From: Hermodice carunculata
Lineage: Eukaryota; Annelida; Polychaeta; Eunicida; Amphinomidae
DNA: 64,000 nucleotides
NCBI GenBank assembly: GCA_964020975.1
Contig: OZ026612.1
Location: 134,732,763-134,796,762, forward strand
Direction of reading: 5' to 3'
Shown: one piece after another, positions 1 through 44,479 of the stretch
How positions within the stretch are numbered: position 1 is the stretch's first letter
Layout of the letters: every line of letters begins with the position of its first letter
Position numbers and translations under genes: made by a program
Notes under the pieces: model-generated
Told to the model about the DNA's origin: nothing
Seen by the model: only the letters and a program-made list of their open reading frames with translations
The model's database searches: none

Positions 1-531
1 AATAAAATTTATGTTTTATTCCTCTCCCCAATCATCATTTAAACTCATAGATGCAGAGTTAAAGACGAGTTTTTGTGATAGCTGGTGGCAAATTATAGAA
101 TTAGTCTTGTAATGTGTTTTATTTTTCAAAGCTTGAATTTACCATGAATGATACGTTGCTTGGCTACAAAAGAAAGAAATAATATAAAATGAAAGCTGGA
201 TTGGGTGCAATAGGGAACAAGAGGGCAAAGGAGGGGTACAAGTACAGTACACCTAAAGGACAATATAAATTTATAGCTCAAACTAGAAGTGAGTTTTTCA
301 TGTGAAAAACATTTTGCATCCCCCAGCATGACATCAGTGATCTTTGATGGTAATAAATTTTGGAAAGGATTTAGTGATGGAAGTGTAGAATATTCAGCTC
401 AAGTATATAAGGTGATTTCCTCTTATAAGGTGCCTCTCATCAGAGGCCACCCCTCTAAGAGGGCCACCATTCTCCCACAGAAAGTTTGGCATTTCTATTA
501 TTATGTCCCCCTCTAGCGAGGCCACCCCTTT
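1..531. other. No gene recognised
   Basis: AT-rich sequence with only short frames. At 415-530 there is a 'CTCTTATAAGG...GGCCACC' motif also seen near 17815-17875 and 61900-62020, probably a worn dispersed repeat. Confidence 0.5.
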
Positions 532-533
532 TA

Positions 534-729
534 CTGTAAATTGCTTTATTTTCACATGTATAAATTTTCATGGTTTTTGTATTTTTGACATTTCACTGTA
601 GTCTTAATTTCATTGTTTTGGACATAATTCCCATTCAAACAACGTTAAAATGATATTTCACTGTGTTTTCATTTTCACCGTTTTGTGCCATCAGCGAAAC
701 AAGAACAGCGAAATTGAAGCAATTTACAG
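534..729. mobile_element. MITE copy 1 (TA target, TIR CTGTAAATTGCTTTATTTTC)
   Basis: 196 bp element. The right end is the inverted counterpart of the left over about 20 bp, and both ends are flanked by TA (532-533, 730-731), the target duplication typical of Tc1/mariner-type MITEs. The interior (TTTTTGACATTTCACTG, TTTTGTGCCATCA) recurs in the copies at 10615 and 26512. No coding capacity. Confidence 0.8.
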
Positions 730-1049
730 TACACTGTTGAACATAAGAAGTGCAACACTTCCAGTTGGTGAGATAATCCGAAACTGTTCCGTGCATGTGA
801 AACAAACACTCAGAACTTGCTATCTGGAGAGTGAAGAATAGCTGATGTATACCCTGCTTCTCTAATGGGTTCACGTGAGATGATAAAAATGCCTGGTTCC
901 CTGAAGACAGCACTTGGTTAAGAGCATCATGAACACTCCAAAAAGGAGGTTCGTCATAGCATCTATCGAGAGTGCCATTCAAAGGTTGATGTTTGCTTTG
1001 CAAAGTGTTACCAGAATACATACTGCCCTACATTTGAGTCAATACCCTG

Positions 1050-1870
1050 CTAAATCTTTTGTGGGTACTGCAGGGAAACTTCAAACTTAATTTTCATTGA
1101 AGGGCTCTATAACCTTGACCTTTAACCTCAAGGTCACCTCTGAGTAAATTTAAGGGAAGTCTCACCTGGGTAAATAATAGCCAAGTTTGATGGACTTCAA
1201 TCATAACTATTTAAACATGTGGCAACCACTTTATCTTGCAAGACATTGTGACCTTAACCAATGACCTGAAGGTCATCCACTATCATTTGAAAAAAGTTCC
1301 CCAAATCCATGGAGTATCTGTACCAAAAGTTTCAAGTGAATCTGGCTTACAGCTTTGAAATGAAAATGAGAACTACCATAGCAGACCCCATTGGCTTACA
1401 TAGTTATCAACAGGACTGCAAAAATCCCCCCCCCCCCCCCCCAAAAAAATAAAAATCCAAAAATTATCGGGGTATGACCATTTGAACACAGTTGGTAAAT
1501 ACTTATCCCATGTACATTCCCACCAAGTTTGAAGTGAATCTGGCCAATTGATTTGAAGAACTTGAACATGTAAATTACCATTAATTGCAATCCGCATTAA
1601 CTTACATAGTAATCAACAGGAATGTACATGTATGTAGTTTAACCTTTCAAGGTCACTCAGGTTTAAAATAAGCCATACAAATTGAAAGCCCAAAGGTACT
1701 TTCCTATTAACGTTTAACAGTAACCTTGGGTCTACAATCATGGACCATTAAGAAGGTATAAGCCAACATGTGAAAGTTGCGGAGTCAGCAGAAAAATGCA
1801 ACAAGGATTTGACCTTGACCTTTGACCTCAAGGTTACATATTATTATATTGGAAAAATTTTCCAGAGCCA
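1050..1870. repeat. Dispersed repeat with AGGTCA-type motifs
   Basis: Shares phrases such as ACCAAGTTTGAAGTGAATCTGG and 'cttacatagtaatcaacagg' with 9980-11364, 18600-18840, 33900-35160 and 58850-60480. It lacks recognisable ends here, so it is a fragment. It includes a C-run (1427-1441) and three close TGACCT motifs at 1810-1828. Confidence 0.7.
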
Positions 1871-3470
1871 TAGATTATCTGTACCAACCTAGGAGGCAAT
1901 AGGTAAAGAGGGAACAGAAACATAAGATATGCAGAGGTGGTGGAGGGGCGGACAATGGGACTAAACCTTATATGCATCCCCCGGTATGGGAGATGCATAA
2001 TTAGACACGAAACATACTTCCAACACATGGCCTCAATGTGAGGCATTATCTATGATGTTACTTATGTGTGTGTGTGCTAAGTGTCTTGAATGTCAGTTTT
2101 AATCTACTTGAGTTTTGTTTATAACATTTTGCAAACTATTGTCATTTACTGTGTTTGCCATAGAGAATGCACAAATGCCAGCCTCTCTGTGCAGGACACA
2201 TGGCGTAGTTGGGTACAGGAGACATGTCCACACATGGTGATAATGGGCAGACATTGGACAAATACAACACTGGGTTCTATGCTGAAAACAGGGTGCCCAT
2301 CAGATTTAACAGCTTTTTTTTAATCAATTAATTTTGACACCTTCACATATCGTATTGCTAATGGCTTCTCAAAATAATTTTGAAGTTACCTTACTTTCTC
2401 AATATTCATTTTTACTTTTGTTTTTTCTTCAGGCATTTCCATCAAAAGCATTTTAAAATATGTTTTTTAATACTATGTAGCATATCTTGTTAACTGGAAA
2501 CATTTTGAAAGATTACTGTTTAGGAAACCTTGAAAGCACATTGGTCCATGATTTCATTAGGACACATAAATTTCAATGCATATCGAGAGAATACAATGGT
2601 TCCATACTGCCTCAAGTGGACATTTTGAGCAGCAGCACTGCAATGAATCTGAGAGACACCTGGTGGCTAACAAACTAACTAGAGGGTTTGACGTGGTCTT
2701 CACAACCTGGATACATGGGAACCTGTTTATTAGGATCAACACAACACAGTCATAGTCACAAGGGCAACTGGTACTCAGACAGGGTCATTTTGTTCCATTT
2801 GAGGGAATTCACACATTCGATCATAAGCAGGGATTGATAATTTTACTGGTATACAAAGGGACAAAATGGTTTGAGACATAATGAACCCACTGGTAGTTAT
2901 ATGTCCATGTACCAGTTTCCAAGACAAAGGTTCTGTTTGAATCCGAGAAAAAAAATTAATCTTTAACCTTACCAACTCATTGTTACACATGTGGGATGGA
3001 AATAACCACAACAGAGCACTTTAACTTTAAGCCAAGACTGTGGTAAAGTTTGAGTGATGTGAATCATGTTATCTATTCAACAAAAATCTATGATAGGTGC
3101 TTTTTTTTCAGAACAGGGATTGAAACTGAAACAGAACCTTCATTGTAATTGAGCAATCCACATGACAAACAGTACCAGTACGGTGGGGCTCACCAGGTCA
3201 ACATACACTGAAACAGCAAGTATAACATACATTACGTATCTGAAATAAATGGATTATATGAATGGACCCACGACACTTGGTTTGGGTTACAACTACACTG
3301 GCATACAGGGTGTGAGAGTATCTTCCTCCACAACTGAGGAAGGCAAGAGTAACAGTGCAGGGCTCAATTATCTTACTGTACCTAAGCAGTTAACTGAGCT
3401 AACACCAGTTATATATAAGCCACACACTCACTAATAATTCAAGATTTAGACACTATACAATGTGAACCTC
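1871..3470. other. No gene recognised
   Basis: No frame with family resemblance, no clear repeat ends. Homopolymer runs only. Confidence 0.5.
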
Positions 3471-3474
3471 TTCC

Positions 3475-3479
3475 CCACA

Positions 3480-3519
<40 letters not shown>
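3475..3519. repeat. (CA)n microsatellite
   Basis: About 20 CA units. Confidence 0.95.
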
Positions 3520-3819
3520 CAAAGAGTTTCAACTATTTACAGGAATTTTCAACTTTGTTTGAGTTTTGACCTTGTCTCATACAAATTAGATGGCTAACAA
3601 ACAGGCTCACACAATAAAATTTTCTGCAAAATTTCACAACTCTATTTGGCTTGACATTGGACCAGTTACCAAATTTTGGTGCTAGCTCGAGCTGGACTGG
3701 CATCTGCTGCAGTTGTCTGCCAAAGGTCTTACTGCTGACAGACCAAGACACACCCGAATACACAAGCTGTTGCTATAAATATACTGAGCTTGACAGCAAG
3801 CAAGCAGTACACAAGTGCA

Positions 3820-4276
3820 GCATGGGCTGGCTAGGAATGTTGACCTGTACTGCAGCATGGGCTGGCTAGGTATGTTGACCTGTACTGCAGCATGGGCTGG
3901 CTAGGAATGTTGACCTGTACTGCAGCATGGGCTGGCTAGGAATGTTGACCTGTACTGCAGCATGGGCTGGCTAGGAATATTGACCTGTACTGCAGCATGG
4001 GCTGGCTAGGAATATTGACCTGTACTGCAGCATGGGCTGGCTAAGTATATTGACCTGTACTGCAGCATGGGCTGGCTAAGTATATTGACCTGTACTGCAG
4101 CATGGGCTGGCTAAGTATATTGACCTGTACTGCAGCATGGGCTGGCTAGGTATGTTGACCTGTACTGCAGTATGGACTGGCTAGGAATATTGACCTGTAC
4201 TGCAGCATGGGCTGGCTAGGAATATTGACCTGTACTGCAGCATGGGCTGGCTAAGTATATTGACCTGTACTGCAGT
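3820..4276. repeat. 35 bp minisatellite, about 13 units
   Basis: Unit resembles GCATGGGCTGGCTAGGAATG followed by TTGACCTGTACTGCA. Starts at 3821, 3856 and 3891 give an exact 35 bp period. Variants GGAATG/GGTATG/AAGTATA occur in runs, showing block-wise homogenisation. Each unit has a PstI-like CTGCAG and a TGACCT. Confidence 0.95.
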
Positions 4277-4559
4277 CAAGGCAGCTGTAACTACATTCAA
4301 CCTGTTTATAAAAGCTGAACTTGCGAGTCAGCACCTCAGCTACATGTAGCACTTAACTTCAGGTCAACAAAGTGTTTGCAGTCAACTCCAGTTCAGCCTG
4401 CACTTGACTGGGAGTTACTCTCCAGTTATGCTGACAATACCTTTCTATATTAAACTTCAGTAGAAACAGTCCAACCAGGATATACATTACTTGATAAGCC
4501 TCCACAACACGTAATCATTTTAGGCATACTGGGTTTACACTTCAGATACCAAACTTAAA

Positions 4560-5395
4560 GTCAGTTTGTGCTGCTGTACTTGTCTACATGCCAGTCAGCC
4601 ACAATGTTGTACTTGTTTGAATGCCAGTAAGCCAACAACACTATACTTGTTTACAGGTATTAAGTAATCCAACAATGCTGTACTAGTCTACATGCCAGTA
4701 AGCCAGCAACACTTTACTTGTTTACAGGTAAGTAAGCCAGCAACACTGTACTTGTTTACAGGTAAGTAAGCCAGTAGCACCGTACTTGTTTACAGGTAAG
4801 TAAGCCAGCAACACTGTACTTGTTTAGTTAAGTAATGCAGCAATGCTGTACTAGTCTACATGCCAGTAAGCCAGCAACACTGTACTTGTTTACAGGTAAG
4901 CCAGCAGACTGTACTTGTTTACAGGTAAGTAAGCCAGCAACACTGTACTTGTTTACAGGTAAGTAAGCCAGCAACACTGTACTTGTTGAGTTAAGTAATG
5001 CAGCAATGCTGTACTAGTCTACATGCCAGTAAGCCAGCAACACTGTACTTGTTTACAGGTAAGCCAGCAACACTGTACTTGTTTACAGGTAAGTAAGCCA
5101 GCAACACTGTACTTGTTTACAGGTAAGTAAGCCAGCAACACTGTACTTGTTTACAGGTAAGTAAGCCAGCAACACTGTACTTGTTTACAGGTAAGTAAGC
5201 CAGCAACACTGTACTTGTTTACAGGTAAGTAAGCAAGCAACACTGTACTTGTTTACAGGTAAGTAAGCCAACAATGCTGTACTTCTTTGTACAGGCAAGT
5301 CCGCCAGCCTGTACTTCCCTGCATAAGTCACCGTCAGCCAGCCATGTTGTAGTTGCCTCCAGGCAAACCAGCCAGCAATGCTGCACTTAAATCTT
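4560..5395. repeat. 34 bp minisatellite with higher-order structure
   Basis: Unit resembles GCCAGCAACACTGTACTTGT plus TTACAGGTAAGTAA. A longer variant beginning with 'tactagtctacatgccagt' recurs at 4681, 4849 and 5012, so there is a higher-order period of about 165 bp. Most units contain CAGGTAAGT, the full 5' splice-site consensus on the plus strand. Confidence 0.95.
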
Positions 5396-6578
5396 ATTGA
5401 ATGCAGTCAAGTTTAGCAAGTTTATGCTTCTGAACCATGGACAGCTTCTGCCTGCACACAGCTGTAACTCAGATACAGGACATGAACACACAAATCTACA
5501 CCATATGGATGTGAGGAAAGCACACACTAGGGCCACATACGCCTGCCATAGGAAACACCTTGGTCTGCATGTCAGAAAGTCTGGCACTAAGATATGCCAT
5601 ATCACCCCTTATTGTTGTGCATGTTGGTATTCTATCGCACCCTCTCCTTTTCAAACAAAGTGGACCAATGTTCATCCAGTGATCGTTAAGATTTCACAGC
5701 GACTGGATCTTGCAAGCAAAGCTGATCATGTTCTGTTTTACCTCATACATCATGCAGATACGCTGTGTACAAATCATTAATATTAATTAGTCAAAGCAAT
5801 ATGGGCAGCATACTGAAATACAATGAACTTTGGGTGGTTTACTTTTCCAATGCACACCCGGTGTTACATCACATGCACCACTACAACAAATGACGATAAT
5901 ATGGCACATCACTGTAAAGCCTCAATTGATTGTACTCTATCATGTATCATAATTTATTAGTTTATCCAAAAGTATTAGAGGCAACTGTGTATGTACATCA
6001 AACTGTCGACAAAAATAAATCTGAAATGAAGATCAAGAAACATATTCTTTCATTACATACAACAACATAGCTTTTTGCACAAAAATGATGTACACGTAAT
6101 ATTTTTCACAAAATAAGTAACTTTAGGTTCAACATAACCATTACAGGCTGAAATTGTTTAAAATTTGTAATTACAGTATGTCTGTAAGTACATGTATATA
6201 ATTATTATTGTCATTACTTATGTTATGAGTTATGGGCCTGTAAAGTGAATACTAAACGGAAAAGCTTGTGCATGTACCTGATTTGATTTAAGTAAAGAAC
6301 CTCCTTAATCAATGGAGGTAATTGCCATTCCTAATTTGAACCTCCTTCTAATTACCAAACTGAATTAATCCTTATGTTTATTTATTGGCTACCATGCAAA
6401 ATAACTGGGATCTGTTGCTGTCATTTTGGGTTAGAGAAAAGACAGAAAACATGACAACTACAACAAGACAAGATAAAACAAAGCATTGACATGTATATTT
6501 CAAGTTACGAAATGTGTTTCAATAACTTATTACAAAAATTTTTCCCTGTGCAATTGTTACATGATGTACTAACATATC
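5396..6578. other. No gene recognised
   Basis: A 127-codon plus-strand frame begins at 5397, directly after the minisatellite, but has no family resemblance or splice context. The rest is AT-rich and unremarkable. If the KIAA0930-like gene has a further 3' exon it should lie here or beyond the left edge. Confidence 0.45.
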
Positions 6579-6595
6579 TTTATTTTACATTTATT
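6579..6595 (-). terminator. Possible poly(A) signals after KIAA0930-like exon 9
   Basis: Two AATAAA hexamers read on the minus strand (6595-6590 and 6584-6579), 160-180 bases past the stop. Position suits 3'-end formation, but the region is AT-rich so chance occurrence is likely. Confidence 0.3.
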
Positions 6596-6755
6596 ACAAG
6601 AAAATAAAAAAATCAAATATTCTGCTTTCAAAGTGTTACAATTGTTAAAAAGATACATTTCAGCAGTAACTGCAACCCAAACAGAAATACACCCTAGTCA
6701 GGTAAATCATCAAATCAGCAGATGTTATATCCACTTTTGCAACATTTTTACCAGC

Positions 6756-39785
<33,030 letters not shown>

Positions 39786-40185
39786 GTTGAGAGAGAATAC
39801 TTTATTTGCTCATGCTGCCCTCTGGGGCCTACAGCAAAAGGTGGCATTGGGCTACATCTTGGTGCTGCCCTCATGCGGACATCCATAAGACAAGGCCCAC
39901 AATATTAACACGCACACACAAGTTTTCACCAGGAGTTACATGTTAATTGCACACCATTATCCTTTTACAGAAGTACATTGTCAGCTGGTGCTTCTATAGT
40001 ATAATAGACACGCAAAAAAATAATGCATAAATAGCACTTGCTACAATAACACATGGACATGACCCAGCATAGAAACCACACAATAGGCCTACAAAGAAAA
40101 AGCACATGTGGATAACAAGATTAATTAATGCTGCAAGGAGAGCCATATATAATCTTAGCTCTGCAGGCATGGCTTACCCTATTTA
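39786..40185. promoter_or_regulatory. Upstream region of the KIAA0930-like gene
   Basis: Sequence 5' of the start codon on the minus strand, before the LINE tail. No TATA box or clear initiator stands out. Includes a CTGCCCTCTGGGGCCTACAGC-like stretch. Assigned by position only. Confidence 0.3.
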
Positions 40186-42035
40186 ATTTAATTTAATTTA
40201 AATTTAAACATATTTATTTATTCTGGATCACCTAATAGTATACATCGAGATACTAAAAAACAGGCTCTCCAGACATAGAGAGACACACAGAATATATACA
40301 ATACACACAGGACAATACAATTCACGAAATGCTTTGTATGTACCACTCATTGTTACAATAATATTGAAAAATACACTTTCCTGAATGCTATGAAGTAAAT
40401 ACTCACAAGCAGAGACATGTCGATTAAAGAATGAGTACAAAATATTGATCCAGAAAAATCCACTATGTCACTAGCTCGGTAACCAAAAAAAAAGAAAAAA
40501 TGACGACAGTCTTAGCCATAAACCGTATATTGACAGGATCAACATGTTAATCAAAATATGAATCGTCTGGAGTCAGAAATGAATTTTTGGACAGCATCAA
40601 ATAATTTAATGTTAAGGTTTGCAGAAAGGTCATTGTTACCATGTATAAGATACCGGATAAGTATATCACTTGCTAGATAGACTACAAGACTAGGATTCAC
40701 ACCTGGAGCTAGAATGTAACAAACCGTTTTTAAAAGGGATTTCCTGGGAACTGAATAATAGGGACATTCTAGGAAAAAGTGAAGAATACTTTCGTCAGGA
40801 TTTAGACATTTACAAGCTGGGGACAGTATTATATTAAATCTGTGTAGGTGGGAATTTAGTCCGGAGAAGCCCAAGCGCAAACGAGTATGTATGATATTAG
40901 AAAATCGACTACCGTGTGAGTAATAAACAGGAACAGGATCTACAGACAATAAAGTATTTTTCAAAGTAGATTTAAATTTGGATAAAGTTGCAGAACGTCT
41001 TATGTCGTCGGGGAGATCGTTCCATAGTTCAATAGAGGAAGGAATGAACGAATTTCCGAACCGTAAGGAGTTAAACCTGATTTGTCTTTGGCTGCGTCGG
41101 TTTCTTAACTGGACAGTGGGCTGACCATTGTTATTCGGAACGAGATCCGAAAGATAAGCGGGAGTTTGACCATTAACAATTTTATAAAACATGATTAATT
41201 TGAAATATTGGCGTCTTTTAGCTAGAGTAGGCCAGCCTAATTCCTTAAGCATAAGATGACGGGGAGTGCGTTTCAGGGCTCCTAAACAAATGCGAGCTGC
41301 TTCATACTGAACACACTCGAGGGAATCAGAGAGAGTCTGTGAGCAATTGTCAAAAATTATACATCCATACTCTAAGATGGGTCGTACCATGGATTTGTAA
41401 AGCCGAATCAGAGTATTGCGGGATAACCTAAATTTAAGTCTGTGGAGGAGAGACAGACTTTTCCTCGCTTTTTCCACGATTCTGGTAATATGGGCATCCC
41501 ACTTTAGATTACTAGAAAGTGTAACGCCCAAATGTGTATGGCAAGTGCCTTCTGGTATAACAGCATTGCCAAGGAGTAAAGGTGGGTGATCTGGCTTGTT
41601 ATGTTTAGTGGAAAACAAAACAGCTAGAGACTTAATAGCATTGAAAGACATTTTCCACTGTTTGCCCCATGTAGAGATATGAACAAGATCTGCGTTCATC
41701 CGACCTGCAGAGGTAACGGGATCATGGATTATCTCCAGAATGCTAGTGTCATCAGCAAAAAGCTTAATATCACACACAATATTATCAGTTATGTCATTAA
41801 TATAAACTAGGAAAAGAAGAGGCCCCAGAATAGAGCCCTGGGGTACCCCTGCCTGTACAGGAAGCAAGGAGGACGACTGACCACCAATCGTAACTCTCTG
41901 AAAGCGATTTGATAAGTAACTACCGATAAACTGGAGTAAAGCACCTTCAATACCCAGCTGTCTTAATTTGAAAAGAAGACCCTCATGCCACACGCGGTCA
42001 AAAGCCTTACTGATGTCGAGAAAAACCCTGGTCTC
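40186..42035 (-). mobile_element. 5'-truncated LINE, I/Jockey-like, open ORF2 3' part
   Basis: Minus-strand LINE. Its 3' tail is a (TTAAA)n-type repeat at 40186-40205. The 3' UTR contains a block, 'ggctctccag' after 'ctggat', that recurs at 61600-61690. It keeps a 501-codon frame (40551-42056) with no stop. Truncated at about 42035 where a second LINE in the opposite direction begins. Confidence 0.9.
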
Positions 42036-42056
42036 TGTACAGAGGTCAAAACACAT
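40551..42056 (-). CDS. LINE reverse transcriptase (C-terminal two thirds)
   Basis: Reverse transcriptase of a non-LTR retrotransposon, which copies element RNA at a nicked target. DISKAFDRVWHEGLLFKLRQ (residues 14-33), GVPQGSILGPLLFL (70-83) and the catalytic FADD (100-103) are present, then the thumb and a C-terminal CxC...H....C cluster (CKCLNPDESILHFFLECPYY) typical of I/Jockey-group LINEs. The frame is open for 501 codons, suggesting recent insertion. The endonuclease domain and RT fingers are missing through 5' truncation. The first eight or so residues read across the junction and are not element sequence. Exact clade is uncertain. Confidence 0.92.
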   Translation of the reverse strand: MCFDLCTETRVFLDISKAFDRVWHEGLLFKLRQLGIEGALLQFIGSYLSNRFQRVTIGGQSSSLLPVQAGVPQGSILGPLLFLVYINDITDNIVCDIKLFADDTSILEIIHDPVTSAGRMNADLVHISTWGKQWKMSFNAIKSLAVLFSTKHNKPDHPPLLLGNAVIPEGTCHTHLGVTLSSNLKWDAHITRIVEKARKSLSLLHRLKFRLSRNTLIRLYKSMVRPILEYGCIIFDNCSQTLSDSLECVQYEAARICLGALKRTPRHLMLKELGWPTLAKRRQYFKLIMFYKIVNGQTPAYLSDLVPNNNGQPTVQLRNRRSQRQIRFNSLRFGNSFIPSSIELWNDLPDDIRRSATLSKFKSTLKNTLLSVDPVPVYYSHGSRFSNIIHTRLRLGFSGLNSHLHRFNIILSPACKCLNPDESILHFFLECPYYSVPRKSLLKTVCYILAPGVNPSLVVYLASDILIRYLIHGNNDLSANLNIKLFDAVQKFISDSRRFIF

Positions 42057-42997
42057 CTATGGAAGACTATCGGTGTACCTTGCCTATCTTGCGGTCAAGA
42101 TACCATGTGTTTATCACAAAGTCAGTTGAAACGTCTTGACTCTTTTCAGGGTACTGTACTAAAGCAGGTCCTAGGATTTGGTAAGCGAGCACACCAATCA
42201 TCTATTCTTACTGCTTTGGGAGTACCGACCATAGCCGACAATATGCAACGTAGTACAGAGTCCTTACTGCGTCGAGTGGCTTCAGTCAGCTCACCTTACA
42301 GATATTTTATATGTCACTTGTTAGCAAAGTATTGGGCATTTAGTGTGAACGGCCTTGTGCCGGGGACTGTTGTCTCAAGAGTTCATAATTATTTATGGTA
42401 TGTCGTCTGTTGCCGTTTTTCTCGGCAGGCATGATCAAACGTCACGAAAACAGCAAACCAGTGCTCTTTCTGATGGGATGGTGGATTCATTAAAGTACTT
42501 GCTGTTCCATGAGAATTTCCAGAAGCCATGGGGCTATGAACATACACTGGCAACATTGTTGACCAAGGCGTTTTAGTCACCTTCTGGGCCTGGGCTAACG
42601 GTCTGGGGGAACATCTGGCACGGAACCTGGCTCTGTTCGTTAGGGCTGTGTGCATCTCTGGTCGGAAGGGCCTATCTCTATTTCCATGGTCGAGAGCGCG
42701 GCCAGGTCGTGTCGCGGGTCATGGAGCCATGCCATGGCCAAGTGTGCCATCTCATGACTCCATGCCCCCAAGTGTGACCTAGGCACTCATTTTCATGATA
42801 TCATTTTAATTTTGGTTTATCAAACTTGGTTTTTGTATGTATATGTATTCATAAGCGATGTGCTCTGTGATGTGCTCTGTAAATACGTGTTGGTGCTGTG
42901 TAAACATTTCGATGTATTTTATCTCGATGTACTTGACATTTTCATTTCTCCAGTAATGGAGGTTTAATAAATAATTATTAATTATTAATTATTAATT
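42045..42997 (+). mobile_element. Second 5'-truncated LINE, 3' end of ORF2 and tail
   Basis: Plus-strand reading SQSQLKRLDSFQGTVLKQVL.GFGKRAHQSSILTALGVPTI is the post-RT region of a CR1/RTE-like LINE. The reading is disrupted after about 42430. A 3' UTR and a (TAATTAT)n tail (42965-42997) follow. Its 5' truncation lies at the junction with the minus-strand LINE, at the 12 bp palindrome CTCTGTACAGAG (42033-42044). Confidence 0.8.
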
Positions 42998-43285
42998 GTA
43001 AGTTTAGTCCTTGAGGCTCCAGGTTAACTTAATACATTAAAAAAGAAAACTGTAACCTGACAGTCCATGAAGCTCAATGTTAGAAAAAGGGCTCACAAGT
43101 CTATGGTTTATGAGTTATTTCACTTTTAACAACTGTTTTTCGCTTTTTCAAAAGCCAGGCAGCAAAATTTAACAGTTCTTTTTACAATGTCAAAGTCACA
43201 TTCCTCATTCGGTCATCAGAAATACGAATTTATGTTGGCTATTTAAAGTACTGGAGTTTATGCAGTTCAGTGAGACAAATGCAAA

Positions 43286-43375
<90 letters not shown>
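43286..43375. repeat. (TAA)n microsatellite
   Basis: About 30 units. Long poly-Ile and similar frames here are artefacts. Confidence 0.97.
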
Positions 43376-43476
43376 CCTTTTTTGCACGAACAGAGAACAT
43401 CCAGTCATACAATAGGTTTCATTTTCAATTTTTCGTTGACAAAATTTACAGTATCGTCGATGAACAGGAATTTCAG

Positions 43477-43561
<85 letters not shown>
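43477..43561. repeat. (AGT)n microsatellite
   Basis: About 28 units, source of poly-Leu and poly-Tyr artefact frames. Confidence 0.97.
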
Positions 43562-43989
43562 AAGTGGAAGTAATTTTGTTGACTTACAGAAGACCAATTT
43601 AGTCCATAACACAAGAGGTCACAATATTCAGCAATGTACAACTGACCTGTACCATCCAATTACAGTAAACAATTCCACAAACACCATGTTAAGGATGGGT
43701 TTGGCAAAAAAAAAAAAAAAAAAAATTGTTGTTGCCAGATGCGGTCCCATCGGTGTTCAAGATGCTAATGTATTATAATGCCATAGTGGGAAAGCAACAA
43801 CTGTTTCAACAACAGGGTATGGCCGTGGGTGATGTTGCCAAGACAGACCTGACCGGGCACAGCCAGATTCCGCTGCCGCCAACGGCACGCTGGCCAATCT
43901 ATACCCTGCCCTGCCCCCCTCCCCCCAAAAAGAAGCAGTAGTTCCAATAAAAGAAGAGAAAGCCCTATCCTACCCAACAGTGTCTGTCC

Positions 43990-44465
43990 CCAAATCATCT
44001 ACATCTGCCTCCACTTATTATATATGCAGATGACACATTAAGTAGTACTTAAGGTAGGCCTATCTTCAAAGACCAATATCATGATCAAGTAAATTCGCAA
44101 AATATAAATCATGAGCTAAACAGTGTCAATATCTGATTGAAAGTTGATAAGATATCACTAAATCTAAACAAGACTAGATTTATGTTTTTTTATATTTCGC
44201 AAATGCAAGTAGCCACACCATCCCTTGAAATTGACGCAGTAAAAATAAACTGTGTAGATGAATTCAATTTTCTTGGGCTTAGGCTATTTTTGGCAAATAT
44301 ATGAATTGGAATAAACATTTACAGACAGTCTCATCTAAAGCTTCTCAAACAGTAGGAATTATGGGTAAAATTAAAAACTACCTTCCAAAACAAACTTTGT
44401 TAACAATATATAATTCACTGATACTACCGCATATCAATTACTGCCTTCTAGCATGAGGACATATT
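43990..44465 (+). mobile_element. LINE reverse transcriptase fragment (CR1/Jockey-like)
   Basis: Broken plus-strand reading: IIYADDTLSST (catalytic YADD), SLNLNKTRFMFFY, INCVDEFNFLGL and YLPKQTLLTIYNSLILPHINYC, the ordered palm-thumb motifs of a non-LTR RT. Several stops and frame changes, including a stop shortly after YADDT. No ends visible. Confidence 0.85.
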
Positions 44466-44479
44466 TTTTTGTTTGTTTT

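Noticed and set aside
635-1021. 128-codon minus-strand frame
   Set aside because: It overlaps the MITE at 534-729, has no family resemblance and no splice context.
4560-5395. CRISPR-like regular array
   Set aside because: Units are contiguous with no unique spacers, and the window is eukaryotic.
5397-5780. 127-codon plus-strand frame
   Set aside because: Starts at the edge of a minisatellite, His/Cys-rich without a domain pattern, no supporting splice sites.
41985-42434. 149-codon plus-strand frame as a host gene
   Set aside because: Its first ~20 codons are antisense to the minus-strand LINE and the rest is LINE sequence.
43205-43659. Long minus-strand frames of 135 and 84 codons
   Set aside because: They are poly-Leu, poly-Ile and poly-Tyr translations of the AGT and TAA microsatellites.
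43726-43941. 71-codon plus-strand frame, Pro- and Gln-rich
   Set aside because: Follows an A-run and ends in a C-run; no family resemblance.
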